Source of the DNA: Streptomyces sp. MNU76
GTDB taxonomy: Bacteria > Actinomycetota > Actinomycetes > Streptomycetales > Streptomycetaceae
DNA: 64,000 bases
Direction: 5' to 3'
Assembly (NCBI RefSeq): GCF_020982545.1
Contig: NZ_JAJKLK010000033.1
Span: 1-64,000, forward strand
Shown in pieces: positions 15,981 through 24,661 of this stretch. A model generated the notes under the pieces. It was given only the letters and a program-made list of their open reading frames with translations. It ran no database searches and was not told the origin of the DNA. The translations under genes and the position numbers were made by a program. Numbering within the stretch: the stretch's first letter is position 1; every line of letters begins with the position of its first letter.

Positions 15981-17408
15981 ATGGGCTTGTACGCCCTTCC
16001 CAGACACCAGGTCCGCCGGAAGATCCGCGGCCTGCAGCTGGCGTTCGTCGCCGGCGTCCTCGGTACGGTCGCCGCGCTGGTCCCGCCGCCCGCACACGCC
16101 GCCGAGAGCACGCTGGGCGCCGCGGCGGCGCAGAGCGGCCGCTACTTCGGCACCGCCATCGCCTCCGGCAGGCTGGGCGACTCGACGTACACGTCGATCG
16201 CGAACCGCGAGTTCAACTCGGTGACGGCCGAGAACGAGATGAAGATCGACGCCACCGAACCACAGCGGGGCCAGTTCAACTTCACCGCCGGTGACCGCGT
16301 CTACAACTGGGCTGTGCAGAACGGCAAGCAGGTGCGCGGGCACACCCTGGCCTGGCACTCCCAGCAGCCCGGCTGGATGCAGAGCCTCAGCGGCAGCAAC
16401 CTGCGCCAGGCGATGATCGGCCACATCAACGGCGTGATGGCGCACTACAAGGGCAAGATCGCCCAGTGGGACGTCGTGAACGAGGCCTTCGCCGACGGCA
16501 ATTCGGGAGCCCGGCGCGACTCCAACCTCCAGCGGACCGGCAACGACTGGATCGAGGTCGCCTTCCGCACCGCGCGCGCCGCCGACCCGGCAGCCAAGCT
16601 CTGCTACAACGACTACAACGTCGAGAACTGGACCTGGGCCAAGACCCAGGCCATGTACAACATGGTCCGGGACTTCAAGCAGCGCGGTGTGCCGATCGAC
16701 TGCGTCGGCTTCCAGGCGCACTTCAACAACGACAGCCCCTACAACAGCAACTTCCGCACCACCCTGCAGAGTTTCGCCGCGCTCGGCGTCGACGTGGCCA
16801 TCACCGAACTCGACATCCAGGGCGCCTCGGGCACGACCTACGCCAACGTGACCAACGACTGCCTGGCCGTGCCGCGCTGCCTCGGCATCACCGTGTGGGG
16901 TGTGCGCGACTCCGACTCCTGGCGGCCGCAGCACACGCCGCTGCTGTTCAACTCCAACGGCAGCAAGAAGCCCGCCTACACCTCCGTCCTCAACGCTCTC
17001 AACGGCGGCTCCAACACGCCCGCTCCGGGTTCCGGTCAGGTCAAGGGCGTGGGCTCCGGCCGCTGCCTCGACGTGCCCGGCGCCTCCACCGCCGACGGCA
17101 CCCAGCTCCAGCTCTGGGACTGCCACGGCGGCACCAACCAGCAGTGGACGCCCAGCAGCTCCGGCGAACTGCGGGTCTACGGCAACAAGTGCCTGGACGC
17201 CGCCGGTACCGGCAACGGCACCAAGGTGCAGATCTACTCCTGCTGGGGCGGCGACAACCAGAAGTGGCGCCTGAACTCCGACGGGACCATCGTCGGCGTC
17301 CAGTCCGGGCTGTGCCTCGAGGCCGCCTCGGGCGGCACCGGCAACGGCACCCAGATCCAGCTCAACTCCTGCTCGAACAGCGGCAACCAACGCTGGACCC
17401 GCACCTGA
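15981..17408 (+). CDS. xlnA: Secreted GH10 endo-1,4-beta-xylanase with C-terminal CBM13
   Basis: A 475-aa exported xylanase closely matching the Streptomyces XlnA/FXYN type. Residues 1-41 are a signal peptide ending AHA-AES. Residues about 45-340 are the GH10 barrel, with the acid/base Glu168 in WDVVNEAF and the nucleophile Glu near residue 275 in ITELDIQG. After the linker GGSNTPAPGSGQ, residues about 352-475 form a three-repeat CBM13 (SGRCLDV, GNKCLDA, SGLCLEA with QQW/QKW/QRW). ATG 15981 follows GGAGGAGAG. It cleaves the xylan backbone outside the cell, and the esterase and arabinofuranosidase beside it remove side groups. The esterase gene starts 31 bp downstream, so the two are probably one operon. 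Confidence 0.97.
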   Translation: MGLYALPRHQVRRKIRGLQLAFVAGVLGTVAALVPPPAHAAESTLGAAAAQSGRYFGTAIASGRLGDSTYTSIANREFNSVTAENEMKIDATEPQRGQFNFTAGDRVYNWAVQNGKQVRGHTLAWHSQQPGWMQSLSGSNLRQAMIGHINGVMAHYKGKIAQWDVVNEAFADGNSGARRDSNLQRTGNDWIEVAFRTARAADPAAKLCYNDYNVENWTWAKTQAMYNMVRDFKQRGVPIDCVGFQAHFNNDSPYNSNFRTTLQSFAALGVDVAITELDIQGASGTTYANVTNDCLAVPRCLGITVWGVRDSDSWRPQHTPLLFNSNGSKKPAYTSVLNALNGGSNTPAPGSGQVKGVGSGRCLDVPGASTADGTQLQLWDCHGGTNQQWTPSSSGELRVYGNKCLDAAGTGNGTKVQIYSCWGGDNQKWRLNSDGTIVGVQSGLCLEAASGGTGNGTQIQLNSCSNSGNQRWTRT

Positions 17409-17439
17409 TGGGGCCTGCCACGGACGAAAGGGCGAATCG

Positions 17440-18819
17440 ATGAAGACCTCCGGTGCGGCTTCCCCCGCCCCTCCACGCAGACATCGTTGGTGGTCCCGGG
17501 TCGCGGCCGTGGTGGCGGCGACCCTCGCGATCGGCATGCTGGCCGCGGTGAATCCGGCGCCGGCCGAGGCGGCGACGGTGGACCCCAATGCCTGGTACGT
17601 CCTGGTCAATCGCAACAGCGGCAAGGCGCTGGACGTCTCCGGCACGTCCACCGCCGACGGCGCGCGGGTCACCCAGTGGACGCGTAACGACGCAGCCGCC
17701 AACCAGCAGTGGCAGTTCGTGGACTCCGGCGGCGGCTTCTACCGCCTCAAGGCCCGGCATTCGGGCAAGGTTCTCGACGTGGCCGGCGCCTCGACCGCGG
17801 ACGGCGCCGCGATCCAGCAGTGGGCCGACCACAACGGGGCCAACCAGCAGTTCCGCCTGGCCGACTCCGACGGGGGCCATGTCCGGCTGATCAACCGCAC
17901 CAGCGGCAAGGCGGTGGAGGTGCAGGGCGCCTCCACCGCAGACGGCGGCAACGTCGTCCAGTACACCGACTGGGGCGGCGCCAACCAGCAATGGCAGATG
18001 GTCAAGCTGTCGTCCGGTGGTGGCGGTGGTGGCGGATGCGGCAGCGCCCCGACCCTGACGAGCGGTACGCACACGATTCAGAGCGGCGGTAAGAGCCGCA
18101 GCTTCATCCTCAGGGTTCCCGCCAACTACGACAACAGCCGCCCCTACCGGCTGATCTTCGCGTTCCACTGGCGGGGCGGAACCGCCGGCGACGTCGCCTC
18201 GGGCGGCACGAGCGGGAGCGCCTGGTCCTACTACGGCCAACAGGAACAGTCGAACAACGGCGCGATCCTCGTCGCCCCCCAGGGCCTCGGCAACGGCTGG
18301 GCCAATTCCGGCGGTGAGGACATCACCTTCGTCGACGACATGATCCGGCGGATCGAGGGCGGCCTCTGTGTCAACCCGGCACAGCGCTTCGCCACGGGAT
18401 TCAGCTGGGGCGGCGGCATGAGCTACGCACTCGCATGCAGCCGGGCGAACGTCTTCAGGGCTGTCGCGGTCATCTCCGGCGCCCAGATCAGCGGGTGCAG
18501 CGGCGGCACCCAGCCCATCGCCTACTTCGGAATCCACGGCATCAGCGACTCCGTCCTCAACATCGGGCAAGGACGGTCCCTGCGCGACACGTTCGTCAGG
18601 AACAACGGCTGCACCTCCCAGAGCCCGCGCGAGCCCGCGCCGGGCAGCCGAACGCACATCACCACCACCTACTCGGGCTGCCGTGCCGGATACCCGGTCC
18701 AGTGGGCCGCGTTCGACGGAGGCCACATACCCGGTCCGGTCGACGGTTCCGCCAACGAAAGCGGCGTCACCACCTGGACCAAAGCAGAGATCTGGAGGTT
18801 CTTCGCACAGTTCCAGTGA
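17440..18819 (+). CDS. Secreted CE1-like xylan/feruloyl esterase with N-terminal CBM13
   Basis: A 459-aa exported esterase. Residues 1-46 are a signal peptide (AAVVAATLAIGMLAAVNPAP, cut near AEA). Residues about 47-190 are a CBM13 nearly the same as in the GH62 enzyme (SGKALDV, SGKVLDV, SGKAVEV). A glycine-rich linker (SSGGGGGGGCG) leads to an alpha/beta-hydrolase domain of the esterase D/LpqC-like type: FAFHWRGG oxyanion region, nucleophile Ser in GFSWGGGMSYALAC, probable Asp in HGISDSVLNI and His in FDGGHIPGP. It should release feruloyl or acetyl groups from xylan; which one is not decidable here. ATG 17440 has GAAAGGG upstream. Confidence 0.92.
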   Translation: MKTSGAASPAPPRRHRWWSRVAAVVAATLAIGMLAAVNPAPAEAATVDPNAWYVLVNRNSGKALDVSGTSTADGARVTQWTRNDAAANQQWQFVDSGGGFYRLKARHSGKVLDVAGASTADGAAIQQWADHNGANQQFRLADSDGGHVRLINRTSGKAVEVQGASTADGGNVVQYTDWGGANQQWQMVKLSSGGGGGGGCGSAPTLTSGTHTIQSGGKSRSFILRVPANYDNSRPYRLIFAFHWRGGTAGDVASGGTSGSAWSYYGQQEQSNNGAILVAPQGLGNGWANSGGEDITFVDDMIRRIEGGLCVNPAQRFATGFSWGGGMSYALACSRANVFRAVAVISGAQISGCSGGTQPIAYFGIHGISDSVLNIGQGRSLRDTFVRNNGCTSQSPREPAPGSRTHITTTYSGCRAGYPVQWAAFDGGHIPGPVDGSANESGVTTWTKAEIWRFFAQFQ

Positions 18820-18833
18820 CACGCCCGCACCAT

Positions 18834-18866
18834 GGGGTGGAGCCAGGACGACCCTGGCTCCACCCC
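18834..18866 (+). terminator. Terminator after xylanase-esterase operon
   Basis: A perfect 14-bp stem (GGGGTGGAGCCAGG at 18834-18847 and its complement at 18853-18866) with a 5-nt loop, 15 bp after the esterase stop. Confidence 0.8.
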
Positions 18867-19010
18867 GTCGACGTCCGTCCCACCCAGTCCGTCCCACTGC
18901 GACGGCCTCGAAGAGCTGGTGCAGTTGTGTGGAGACCCCGACACCAGCAGGTACGTCGGTCCCGGCGCCTTCACACATCCGCTCCTCCAGCCCTCGCGTC
19001 GCCGGACCGG

Positions 19011-19182
19011 TCAGCATGCGCGAACCGGTCGGCTCGCGAGGCCGGCCTTCGTCAGCCACTGCTTCGCGACCGTGCCGGCGTCATCCCTGTCGTTGACGAG
19101 CTTCTTCGTCAGGTCCTCCTGGAGGTCGGCGGTGGTGAGCTTGGCGGAGACGGCGTTGAGCGCCGCCTCGGCCGTGTCGTCG
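19011..19182 (-). pseudogene. 3' fragment of a glycine-betaine/osmoprotectant ABC substrate-binding protein gene
   Basis: Reading the minus strand gives EAALNAVSAKLTTADLQEDL and DAGTVAKQWLTKAGL before a TGA at 19011-19013. This is the usual C-terminus of OsmF/ProX-like binding proteins (SAKLTTADL, VAKxWLxxxGL). Only about 55 codons remain, and the coding sequence stops abruptly where a different transporter fragment begins. No start or upstream part is present, so it is a relic of a deletion or recombination. Confidence 0.75.
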
Positions 19183-19281
19183 CCACCACCGCGAGACCGC
19201 CGCCGAGCAGCACCGCCAACAGCAGTGCGGCTCCCGTCAGTTGGAGGGTCTGCGGTAGAGCGTCGGCCAAGGTGGCGGTCC
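19180..19281 (-). pseudogene. 5' fragment of an ABC transporter permease gene
   Basis: The minus strand encodes TATLADALPQTLQLTGAALL and LAVLLGGGLAVVA, the entry to the first transmembrane helices of a DppB-type permease (ALPxTLQLTxxAL). About 33 codons survive. It is joined on one side to a betaine-binding-protein tail in another frame and on the other to a truncated plus-strand gene, so three unrelated gene pieces meet within 300 bp. Confidence 0.65.
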
Positions 19282-19288
19282 CCGGGCG

Positions 19289-20308
19289 GACCGTGGAGAC
19301 CGCATCACCGACGCGACCGTCCAGGCGCGCAACGAGGTACTGTTCCGGCGCCTCGGCTGGCAGCGGGTGCGGGACACGACGGTCGCGGGCGTGCCGCACG
19401 TCCTGATGCGCTGGCCGATCGGCCGCGTCGCCGCACTCGCGGCGGCCACGAAGTCCCCCCTCGGACCGCTCCTCACCGCGCTGGCTTCGCCCCCGGGCTT
19501 CGTCGGCGACGACGGAGCGCCCGTCCCCGGCACCGACGTGATCGCGGCGTGTGACGCGATCGTGCCGTCCATGGTCGAAAGGGACCCCGAGTGGGCGGGC
19601 TGGTGCGCGGTCCTCGTGAACGTCAACGATCTCGCGGCGATGGGCGCCCAACCGCTCGGGCTGCTGGACGCCGTCGGCGCCCGCGACGCCGCGCACGCCG
19701 CCCGCGTACTGTCCGGACTGACCAGGGCGGCACAGGCGTACGACATCCCGGTACTCGGCGGACACACCCAGCTCGGCGTCCCGGCCGCCCTGTCGGTGAC
19801 CGCCCTCGGCCGCACGGACCGGCCGGTACCGGGTGGCGGCGGCCGCCCCGGACACGCCGTACGTCTCACCGCCGACCTCGGCGGGAGCTGGCGTCCGGGC
19901 TACCGCGGCCGCCAGTGGGACTCCACCACCCACCGCCGAACCGACGAACTGCGCACCATGACCGGGGCGGTGGCCGCCGCGCGGCCCACCGCCGCCAAGG
20001 ACGTGTCGATGGCGGGCATCGCCGGCACCCTCGGCATGCTCGCCGAGGCGAGCGGCTGCCGCGCGGTGCTCGACGTGGCCGCCGTGCCCCGGCCGGAGGC
20101 CGCGACCGTGGGCGACTGGTTCACCTGCTTCCCGGGCTTCGCGATGCTCACGGCCGACGAACCGGGCACACCGCCCCTGCCCGCTGGGCCCGCCACGGGT
20201 GCCGTGTGCGGGGAACTCACCGATGGAGAAGGCGTCGGGCTGCGCTGGCCCGACGGAGAGATCACCGAAGCGGTCATGTCCACCGTGACCGGGATGGGGA
20301 CCGCATGA
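19289..20308 (+). pseudogene. 5'-truncated GNAT/AIR-synthase-related protein (MSMEG_0567/Sll0787 type)
   Basis: The first residues (GDRITDATVQARNEVLFRRL, GWQRVRDTTVAGVPHVLMRW) are the tail of a GNAT acetyltransferase of the MSMEG_0567/Sll0786 nitrogen-starvation family. They continue directly into an AIR-synthase-like (PurM-fold) domain: VNVNDLAAMGAQPLGLLDAV, VLGGHTQLGVPAALSVTALG, AAKDVSMAGIAGTLGMLAEA. In the Nit1C gene cluster these two functions stand side by side or fused. The acetyltransferase N-terminus is missing, lost at the junction near 19285. The AIR-synthase part could still be translated from GTG 19367 as a 313-aa protein, so residual function is possible. Its stop overlaps the nitrilase start (ATGA). 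Confidence 0.8.
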
Positions 20309-21156
20309 CCACCCTGCGTATGGCCGCCGTCGCCGCCGAGTTCGGCCGCGACCTGGAGGAGGACTTCCACATCGCCGAACGGCTGATCAAGGAAGCCCGG
20401 GAGGAGGGCGTACGCCTGCTGGCGCTGCCCGAGGCGTGCCTCGGCGGGTATCTGCTCAGCCTCGATGACCGCGCCGAACTCGACGAGGGCCCGCCCGCGC
20501 TCGCTCTCGACGGCCCCGAGCTCCGCCGACTGGCCTCTCTGGCCGGGGAGATGACGGTCGTCGCCGGATACTGTGAAGCGGCCGGGGAAACCCGCTACAA
20601 CAGCGTCGTCTGCCTCACCGGCGACGGCGTCCTCGGCAACCACCGCAAGGTCCACCAGCCGCTGAGCGAGGACGCCAGCTACGCCTCCGGGGACCGCTTC
20701 CGCGCCTTCGACACCCCGGTCGGCCGGATCGGCATGATGATCTGCTACGACAAGGCGTTCCCGGAGTCCGCCCGCGCGCTCGCGCTCGACGGCGCCGCGA
20801 TCGGGGTCTGCGTCTCCGCGTGGCCGGGATCCCGGACGAACGCGACCGCCAGCCTCGAAGAGGACCGCTGGAAACGCCGCTTCGACCTGTTCGACCGGGC
20901 CCGCGCGCTGGAGAACCAGATCGTGTGGCTGTCGGCCAACCAAGCGGGCACCTTCGGGTCGCTACGCTTCGTCGGCAGCGCCAAGGTCGTCGATCCCGGC
21001 GGCGAGATCCTCGCCGACACGGGCGTCGCCGCCGGCGTCGCCGTCGCCGAACTGGACGTCGCACAGGCACTGGAGACCGCCCGCCGGTCGATGGGGCACC
21101 TGCGCGACCGGCGGCCCGAGACCTACGACGTACCCACGGGAGCAGTCACCGCATGA
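20305..21156 (+). CDS. Nitrilase-superfamily hydrolase (Nit1C/Nit6803 type)
   Basis: A 283-aa C-N hydrolase. The Glu-Lys-Cys triad is intact: Glu43 in LPEACLGGY, Lys115 in NHRKVHQPL and Cys147 in GMMICYDKAFPE. Family enzymes convert nitriles, or cyanide in Nit1C clusters, to the acid and ammonia. ATG 20305 overlaps the upstream stop by 4 bp and its own stop overlaps the next nitrilase gene, so it is translationally coupled on both sides. The radical-SAM, flavoprotein and small MSMEG_0570/0572-type members of a complete Nit1C cluster are not in this window. Confidence 0.9.
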   Translation: MTTLRMAAVAAEFGRDLEEDFHIAERLIKEAREEGVRLLALPEACLGGYLLSLDDRAELDEGPPALALDGPELRRLASLAGEMTVVAGYCEAAGETRYNSVVCLTGDGVLGNHRKVHQPLSEDASYASGDRFRAFDTPVGRIGMMICYDKAFPESARALALDGAAIGVCVSAWPGSRTNATASLEEDRWKRRFDLFDRARALENQIVWLSANQAGTFGSLRFVGSAKVVDPGGEILADTGVAAGVAVAELDVAQALETARRSMGHLRDRRPETYDVPTGAVTA

Positions 21157-21989
21157 GCACGATCCGGATCGCGGCCGCGGCCGCCCACTTCGGCCGCGAC
21201 CTGGAGTTCGACCTCGCCCGCGTCGCCAAACTCGTCGACGACGCGCGTGCCTCCGGCGCCGGACTGCTCGTCCTGCCCGACGCCGCGCTCGGCGGCTACC
21301 TCGCCGACCTGCGCCACCCCGACCCCGAGGCCCTGCCGCCGGCCCTGAAGCCGGACGACCCGCTGATCCTCCAGGTCGCCCGCCTGGCCGCCGAGATGGT
21401 GGTCTGCCTCGGCTACTGCGAGGACGGCGGCGACGAGCGCTACAACGCCGCGGTCTGCGTCAACGGCGACGGTGTCCTCGGCCGCCACCGCAAGGTCCAT
21501 CTGCCGGCCGGCGAGGTCGCCGCCTACACGCCCGGTGACCGCTTCGACGCCTTCGACACCCCGGTGGGCCGGATCGGCATGCTCATCGACTACGACAAGA
21601 CCTTTCCCGAGTCGGCCCGCTCGCTGGCCCTGGACGGCGCGGAGATCCTCGCCTGCCTCTCCGCCTGGCCGACGTCCATCACCAACCGTGCCCCGCGCAT
21701 GGCCCAGGACCGCCAGGCCAAGCTCTTCGACCTGTACGACCAGGCCCGTGCCGCCGAGAACCAGGTCGTCCTCGCCTCCTCCAACCAGACCGGCGCCATG
21801 GGGGGCATGCGGTTCCTCGGCCAGTCCAAGGTGGTCGGCCCCGGCGGTGACATCCTCGCCCGCACCTGGGCCAAGGCCGGCCTGGCGGTCGCCGAGATCG
21901 ACGTCGCCGAGGAGATCGACCGAGCCCGCCGCATTCTGCGCCACCTCGACGAACGCCGACCCGACGCCTACCGGGAGAACCCGTCGTGA
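21153..21989 (+). CDS. Nitrilase-like protein with substituted catalytic residues (probable pseudoenzyme)
   Basis: A 278-aa tandem paralogue of the preceding nitrilase, sharing start, length and most motifs. The triad is altered: the Glu position is Asp43 (LPDAALGGY), Lys114 is kept (RHRKVHLPA) and the nucleophile Cys is Asp146 (GMLIDYDKTFPE). Without the Cys it cannot perform nitrilase thiol chemistry. The codons GAC at 21588-21590 (here) and TGC at 20743-20745 (first copy) make a simple indel error unlikely. The frame is otherwise clean, suggesting selection for a structural or regulatory role, perhaps in a mixed oligomer with the active copy. It overlaps both neighbours by 4 bp. Confidence 0.88.
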   Translation: MSTIRIAAAAAHFGRDLEFDLARVAKLVDDARASGAGLLVLPDAALGGYLADLRHPDPEALPPALKPDDPLILQVARLAAEMVVCLGYCEDGGDERYNAAVCVNGDGVLGRHRKVHLPAGEVAAYTPGDRFDAFDTPVGRIGMLIDYDKTFPESARSLALDGAEILACLSAWPTSITNRAPRMAQDRQAKLFDLYDQARAAENQVVLASSNQTGAMGGMRFLGQSKVVGPGGDILARTWAKAGLAVAEIDVAEEIDRARRILRHLDERRPDAYRENPS

Positions 21990-23125
21990 AGATCGCTCTG
22001 CTGAGCTACTCCACCAAGCCGCGCGGCGGCGTCGTGCACACCCTCGCCCTCGCCGAGGCGCTCGCCGCGGCCGGGCAGGACGTCACGGTGTGGACGCTGG
22101 GCCGCGGCGGTGACGAGGGCTTCTTCCGGCCGGTCGACCCCGCCGTACGGCTGCGGATCGTGCCGTTCCCGGACGGCCCGCCCGAGGAGTCCGTCGGCGA
22201 GCGGATCCTGCGCTCCATCGCCGTCCTGGGCACGGCCTTCGAGCCCTTCGCGGCGGCGTACGACATCGTCCACGCCCAGGACTGCATCAGCGCCAACGCG
22301 GTCGGCGGCCGCTGCGTGCGCACGGTCCACCACATCGACCACTTCACCACCCCCGAACTGGCCGCCTGCCACGAGCGGGCCATCGTGGAGCCGTACGCGC
22401 ACATCTGCGTGTCGGCGGCCGTCGCCACGGAACTGGCCGACGGCTGGGGCATCGAGGCGGCCGTCATCCCCAATGGGGTGGCCTACGACCGTTTCGCCAC
22501 CACTGATCCGGCTGCCCGCGCGAACTGGCGTACCCGCCTGGGCCGTTACGTCCTCACCGTCGGCGGCATCGAGCCGCGCAAGGGCTCGCTGGACCTGCTG
22601 GAGGCGTACGCCCTGCTGCGCTCCGCGCACCCCGACGTACGACTGGTGATCGCGGGCGGCGAAACGCTCTTCGACTACCGCGACTACCGGGCCCGCTGGG
22701 AGGCACGGGCAGCCGAACTCCGCGTTGAGCCGATCGTTTTGGGGCAGGTCGCCGAGGACGAGCTGCCGCCCCTGGTGGCCGCCGCCTCCGCTTTCGCCTT
22801 TCCTTCCGTGAAGGAGGGCTTCGGACTCGCCGCGATGGAGGCACTCGCCGCGGGAGTTCCGCTGGTCACACGCGACCTGCCCGTACTGCGCGAGGTGTTC
22901 GACAGCGCCGCCCGTTTCGCGACCACCCCCCAGGATCTGGCCACTGAGCTGGGCGCCGCGCTCACGGACGACACCGCAGCGCGGCGGGATGAGGGCCGCC
23001 GACTCGCCGCCCGTCACACCTGGACCACCGCAGCCGAACGCCACCTGGCGTTCTACGTCTCTCGACATGGTGGCCGCCAGGAACGGCCCGCTCCGGCCGC
23101 GAGGACGGTGGCGCGGGGCACCTGA
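21986..23125 (+). CDS. GT4-type glycosyltransferase (MSMEG_0565-like)
   Basis: A 379-aa family-4 retaining glycosyltransferase. The N-terminal Rossmann fold opens with KIALLSYSTKPRGGVVHTLA. The donor domain shows TVGGIEPRKGSLDLLEAYAL and the EX7E region FPSVKEGFGLAAMEALAAGV. A glycosyltransferase of this type is a regular member of actinobacterial Nit1C (MSMEG_0565-0572) clusters, and GTG 21986 overlaps the second nitrilase by 4 bp, so it belongs to the same transcription unit. The acceptor is unknown. It is the last gene of the truncated cluster. Confidence 0.87.
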   Translation: MKIALLSYSTKPRGGVVHTLALAEALAAAGQDVTVWTLGRGGDEGFFRPVDPAVRLRIVPFPDGPPEESVGERILRSIAVLGTAFEPFAAAYDIVHAQDCISANAVGGRCVRTVHHIDHFTTPELAACHERAIVEPYAHICVSAAVATELADGWGIEAAVIPNGVAYDRFATTDPAARANWRTRLGRYVLTVGGIEPRKGSLDLLEAYALLRSAHPDVRLVIAGGETLFDYRDYRARWEARAAELRVEPIVLGQVAEDELPPLVAAASAFAFPSVKEGFGLAAMEALAAGVPLVTRDLPVLREVFDSAARFATTPQDLATELGAALTDDTAARRDEGRRLAARHTWTTAAERHLAFYVSRHGGRQERPAPAARTVARGT

Positions 23126-23487
23126 TCCCTCACGGAACAGGGCCCCTTGACGAAGACGTCGGGAAGGCGGCCGCGGTCGCACGCGTGGGGACCGCGGTTC
23201 AAGAGGAGGGCGACGACCGCAGAGTCACCCGTCTGCCGCCGCCGGTGGAGGCGTTGACACCGAAGCACGGGTGCCGGCGGTTCGGCGCTGTTTCCCGGTG
23301 TCGACGGATCGCTGCGCTCATGAAAGTCGCGCAGGATGCGTCGCAGCGGACCCGTATCGGGTTCGAATACGAGGTTCGGCATCTGCTGTTGGTGTCCCTG
23401 GGGTCGCGGTAGCGGACTTCCGTAGGAAGGGTCCACCTTCCACATGGCGTCTTTCATCTTCTCCAGTCCCAGCTCGTGCTGGGCTGG
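23126..23487. other. Intergenic region, no gene recognised
   Basis: These 362 bp separate the Nit1C-type cluster from the convergent methyltransferase gene. A short tRNA T-arm-like hairpin (CGTAT-TTCGAA-ATACG, 23353-23371) occurs without the rest of a tRNA. No clear terminator or open frame with homology was seen. Confidence 0.5.
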
Positions 23488-24602
23488 TCACTCCTCGCGG
23501 CGGGCGATCACCCGGAAGGCGTTGGAGAAGCGGCTGCGGCGGATCAGCGGGGCGAGGAGCCGGTCCAGGGCGTACATCGGGAAGCAGAACGGTATGCCCG
23601 CCCAGAAGACCGTCTTGGTGACCGCGGCGCCGAGACGGCCCGGGGGCTCGGGCAGCCAGGGCTCGTCGCGGAACGGCAGCAGCCGCAGCACGTACAGCCC
23701 TACGAGCGCGGTGAAGTCCACGGGGATATGGGACTCCTCGCGGTCCGTCGCCACCACCGTGAAGCCCAGCTCGGTGAGGGCCCGGCGCAGGTTCCGCATG
23801 GTCACGAAGTGCTGGTGCTGAGGCTGGAACCACGGCAGCCAGTACCGGCCGAAGAGCCGGCCGAAGGGCGACTCCGGGTTGGGTACCTCGATGATCAGGT
23901 GGCCGCCGGGGCGGAGCACGGTGTGAACCGCGGCCAGTTGGGCCTGCGGGTCCGTGGTGTGCTCCAGGCAGTGGAACATGCTCACCGCGTCGTACTGGCC
24001 GGCGAGTTCGTCCGCGAGGTCGGGCAGAAAGCCCTGGTAGGCCCGCTCGATGCGCCCCGACCGCTGCGCCCCGAGCACATGGGCGCCGATGTCGAGCCCG
24101 TCGAAGGCGGTGCCGGGCAGTGCTTCCTTGGCCGCCAGGCAGAAGTCACCGCCCGCCGTGCCGACGTCCAGCCAGCGCTTCGGCCGGGCGTGCCGCCGCA
24201 TGGCCACGGCCCGGTCGTGGTTGCGTTTCCTCGCGGCGTCGCTGTCCAGGGCGCCGCCGATCTTCTCGGCGTACAGGCCGTCGTAGAAGTCCCGGTAGTA
24301 GAAGTCCAGTCCGGCCGCGCTGAGCTGCGGGTTCTGGAAGGTGTGCCCGCAGTCGCGGCACTGGTCCAGGGTGAAGGTGCCAGGCTTTCGCTGCAGGTGG
24401 TCCTTGGTGCGCAGGCGGCGACGCAGCTGCCGCGCCCCGCACCAGGGGCAGTCGGTGCGGCGCGGCTCGAAGAACCGGGCGATGCCGTCGGCCAGCTCTG
24501 CCTGGTACGCGGGGCGCAGGCGGGCGACGCGTTCGGCGTCGGAAGCAGGGGGCGGTGGGGCGGGTGTGTCGGGGGTGTCAGGGGCTGGTTCGTGGTGGCC
24601 AT
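23488..24602 (-). CDS. Zn-ribbon class I SAM methyltransferase, N-terminus frameshifted
   Basis: A protein of about 370 aa. A zinc ribbon (CPWCGARQLRRRL, then QCRDCGHTFQNPQLS) precedes a class I methyltransferase domain (motif I WLDVGTAGGDF; DAVSMFHCLEHTTDPQAQLA; LRPGGHLIIEVPNPESPFGR). The C-terminus has two hydrophobic patches (FTALVGLYVLRLL, VFWAGIPFCFPMYAL), suggesting membrane association. An ideal ribosome site (AGAGGAG, 9 nt) serves ATG 24602, but that frame leaves the methyltransferase frame within the Pro-rich first 30 codons. Either an indel sits near 24540-24590 or GTG 24636 is used. It lies 59 bp downstream of the glycosyltransferase and probably methylates the lipid or its sugar. 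Confidence 0.78.
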
Positions 24603-24661
24603 GTCCGTGGTCTCCTCTCGTTCCACTCTTCGGCACGGCGGTCGCCCTGCCGGTCGCTCGC

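Noticed and set aside
23353..23371. tRNA-like T-arm sequence (stem with TTCGAA loop)
   Set aside because: No acceptor stem, D-arm or anticodon arm fits around it; it is a short palindrome only.
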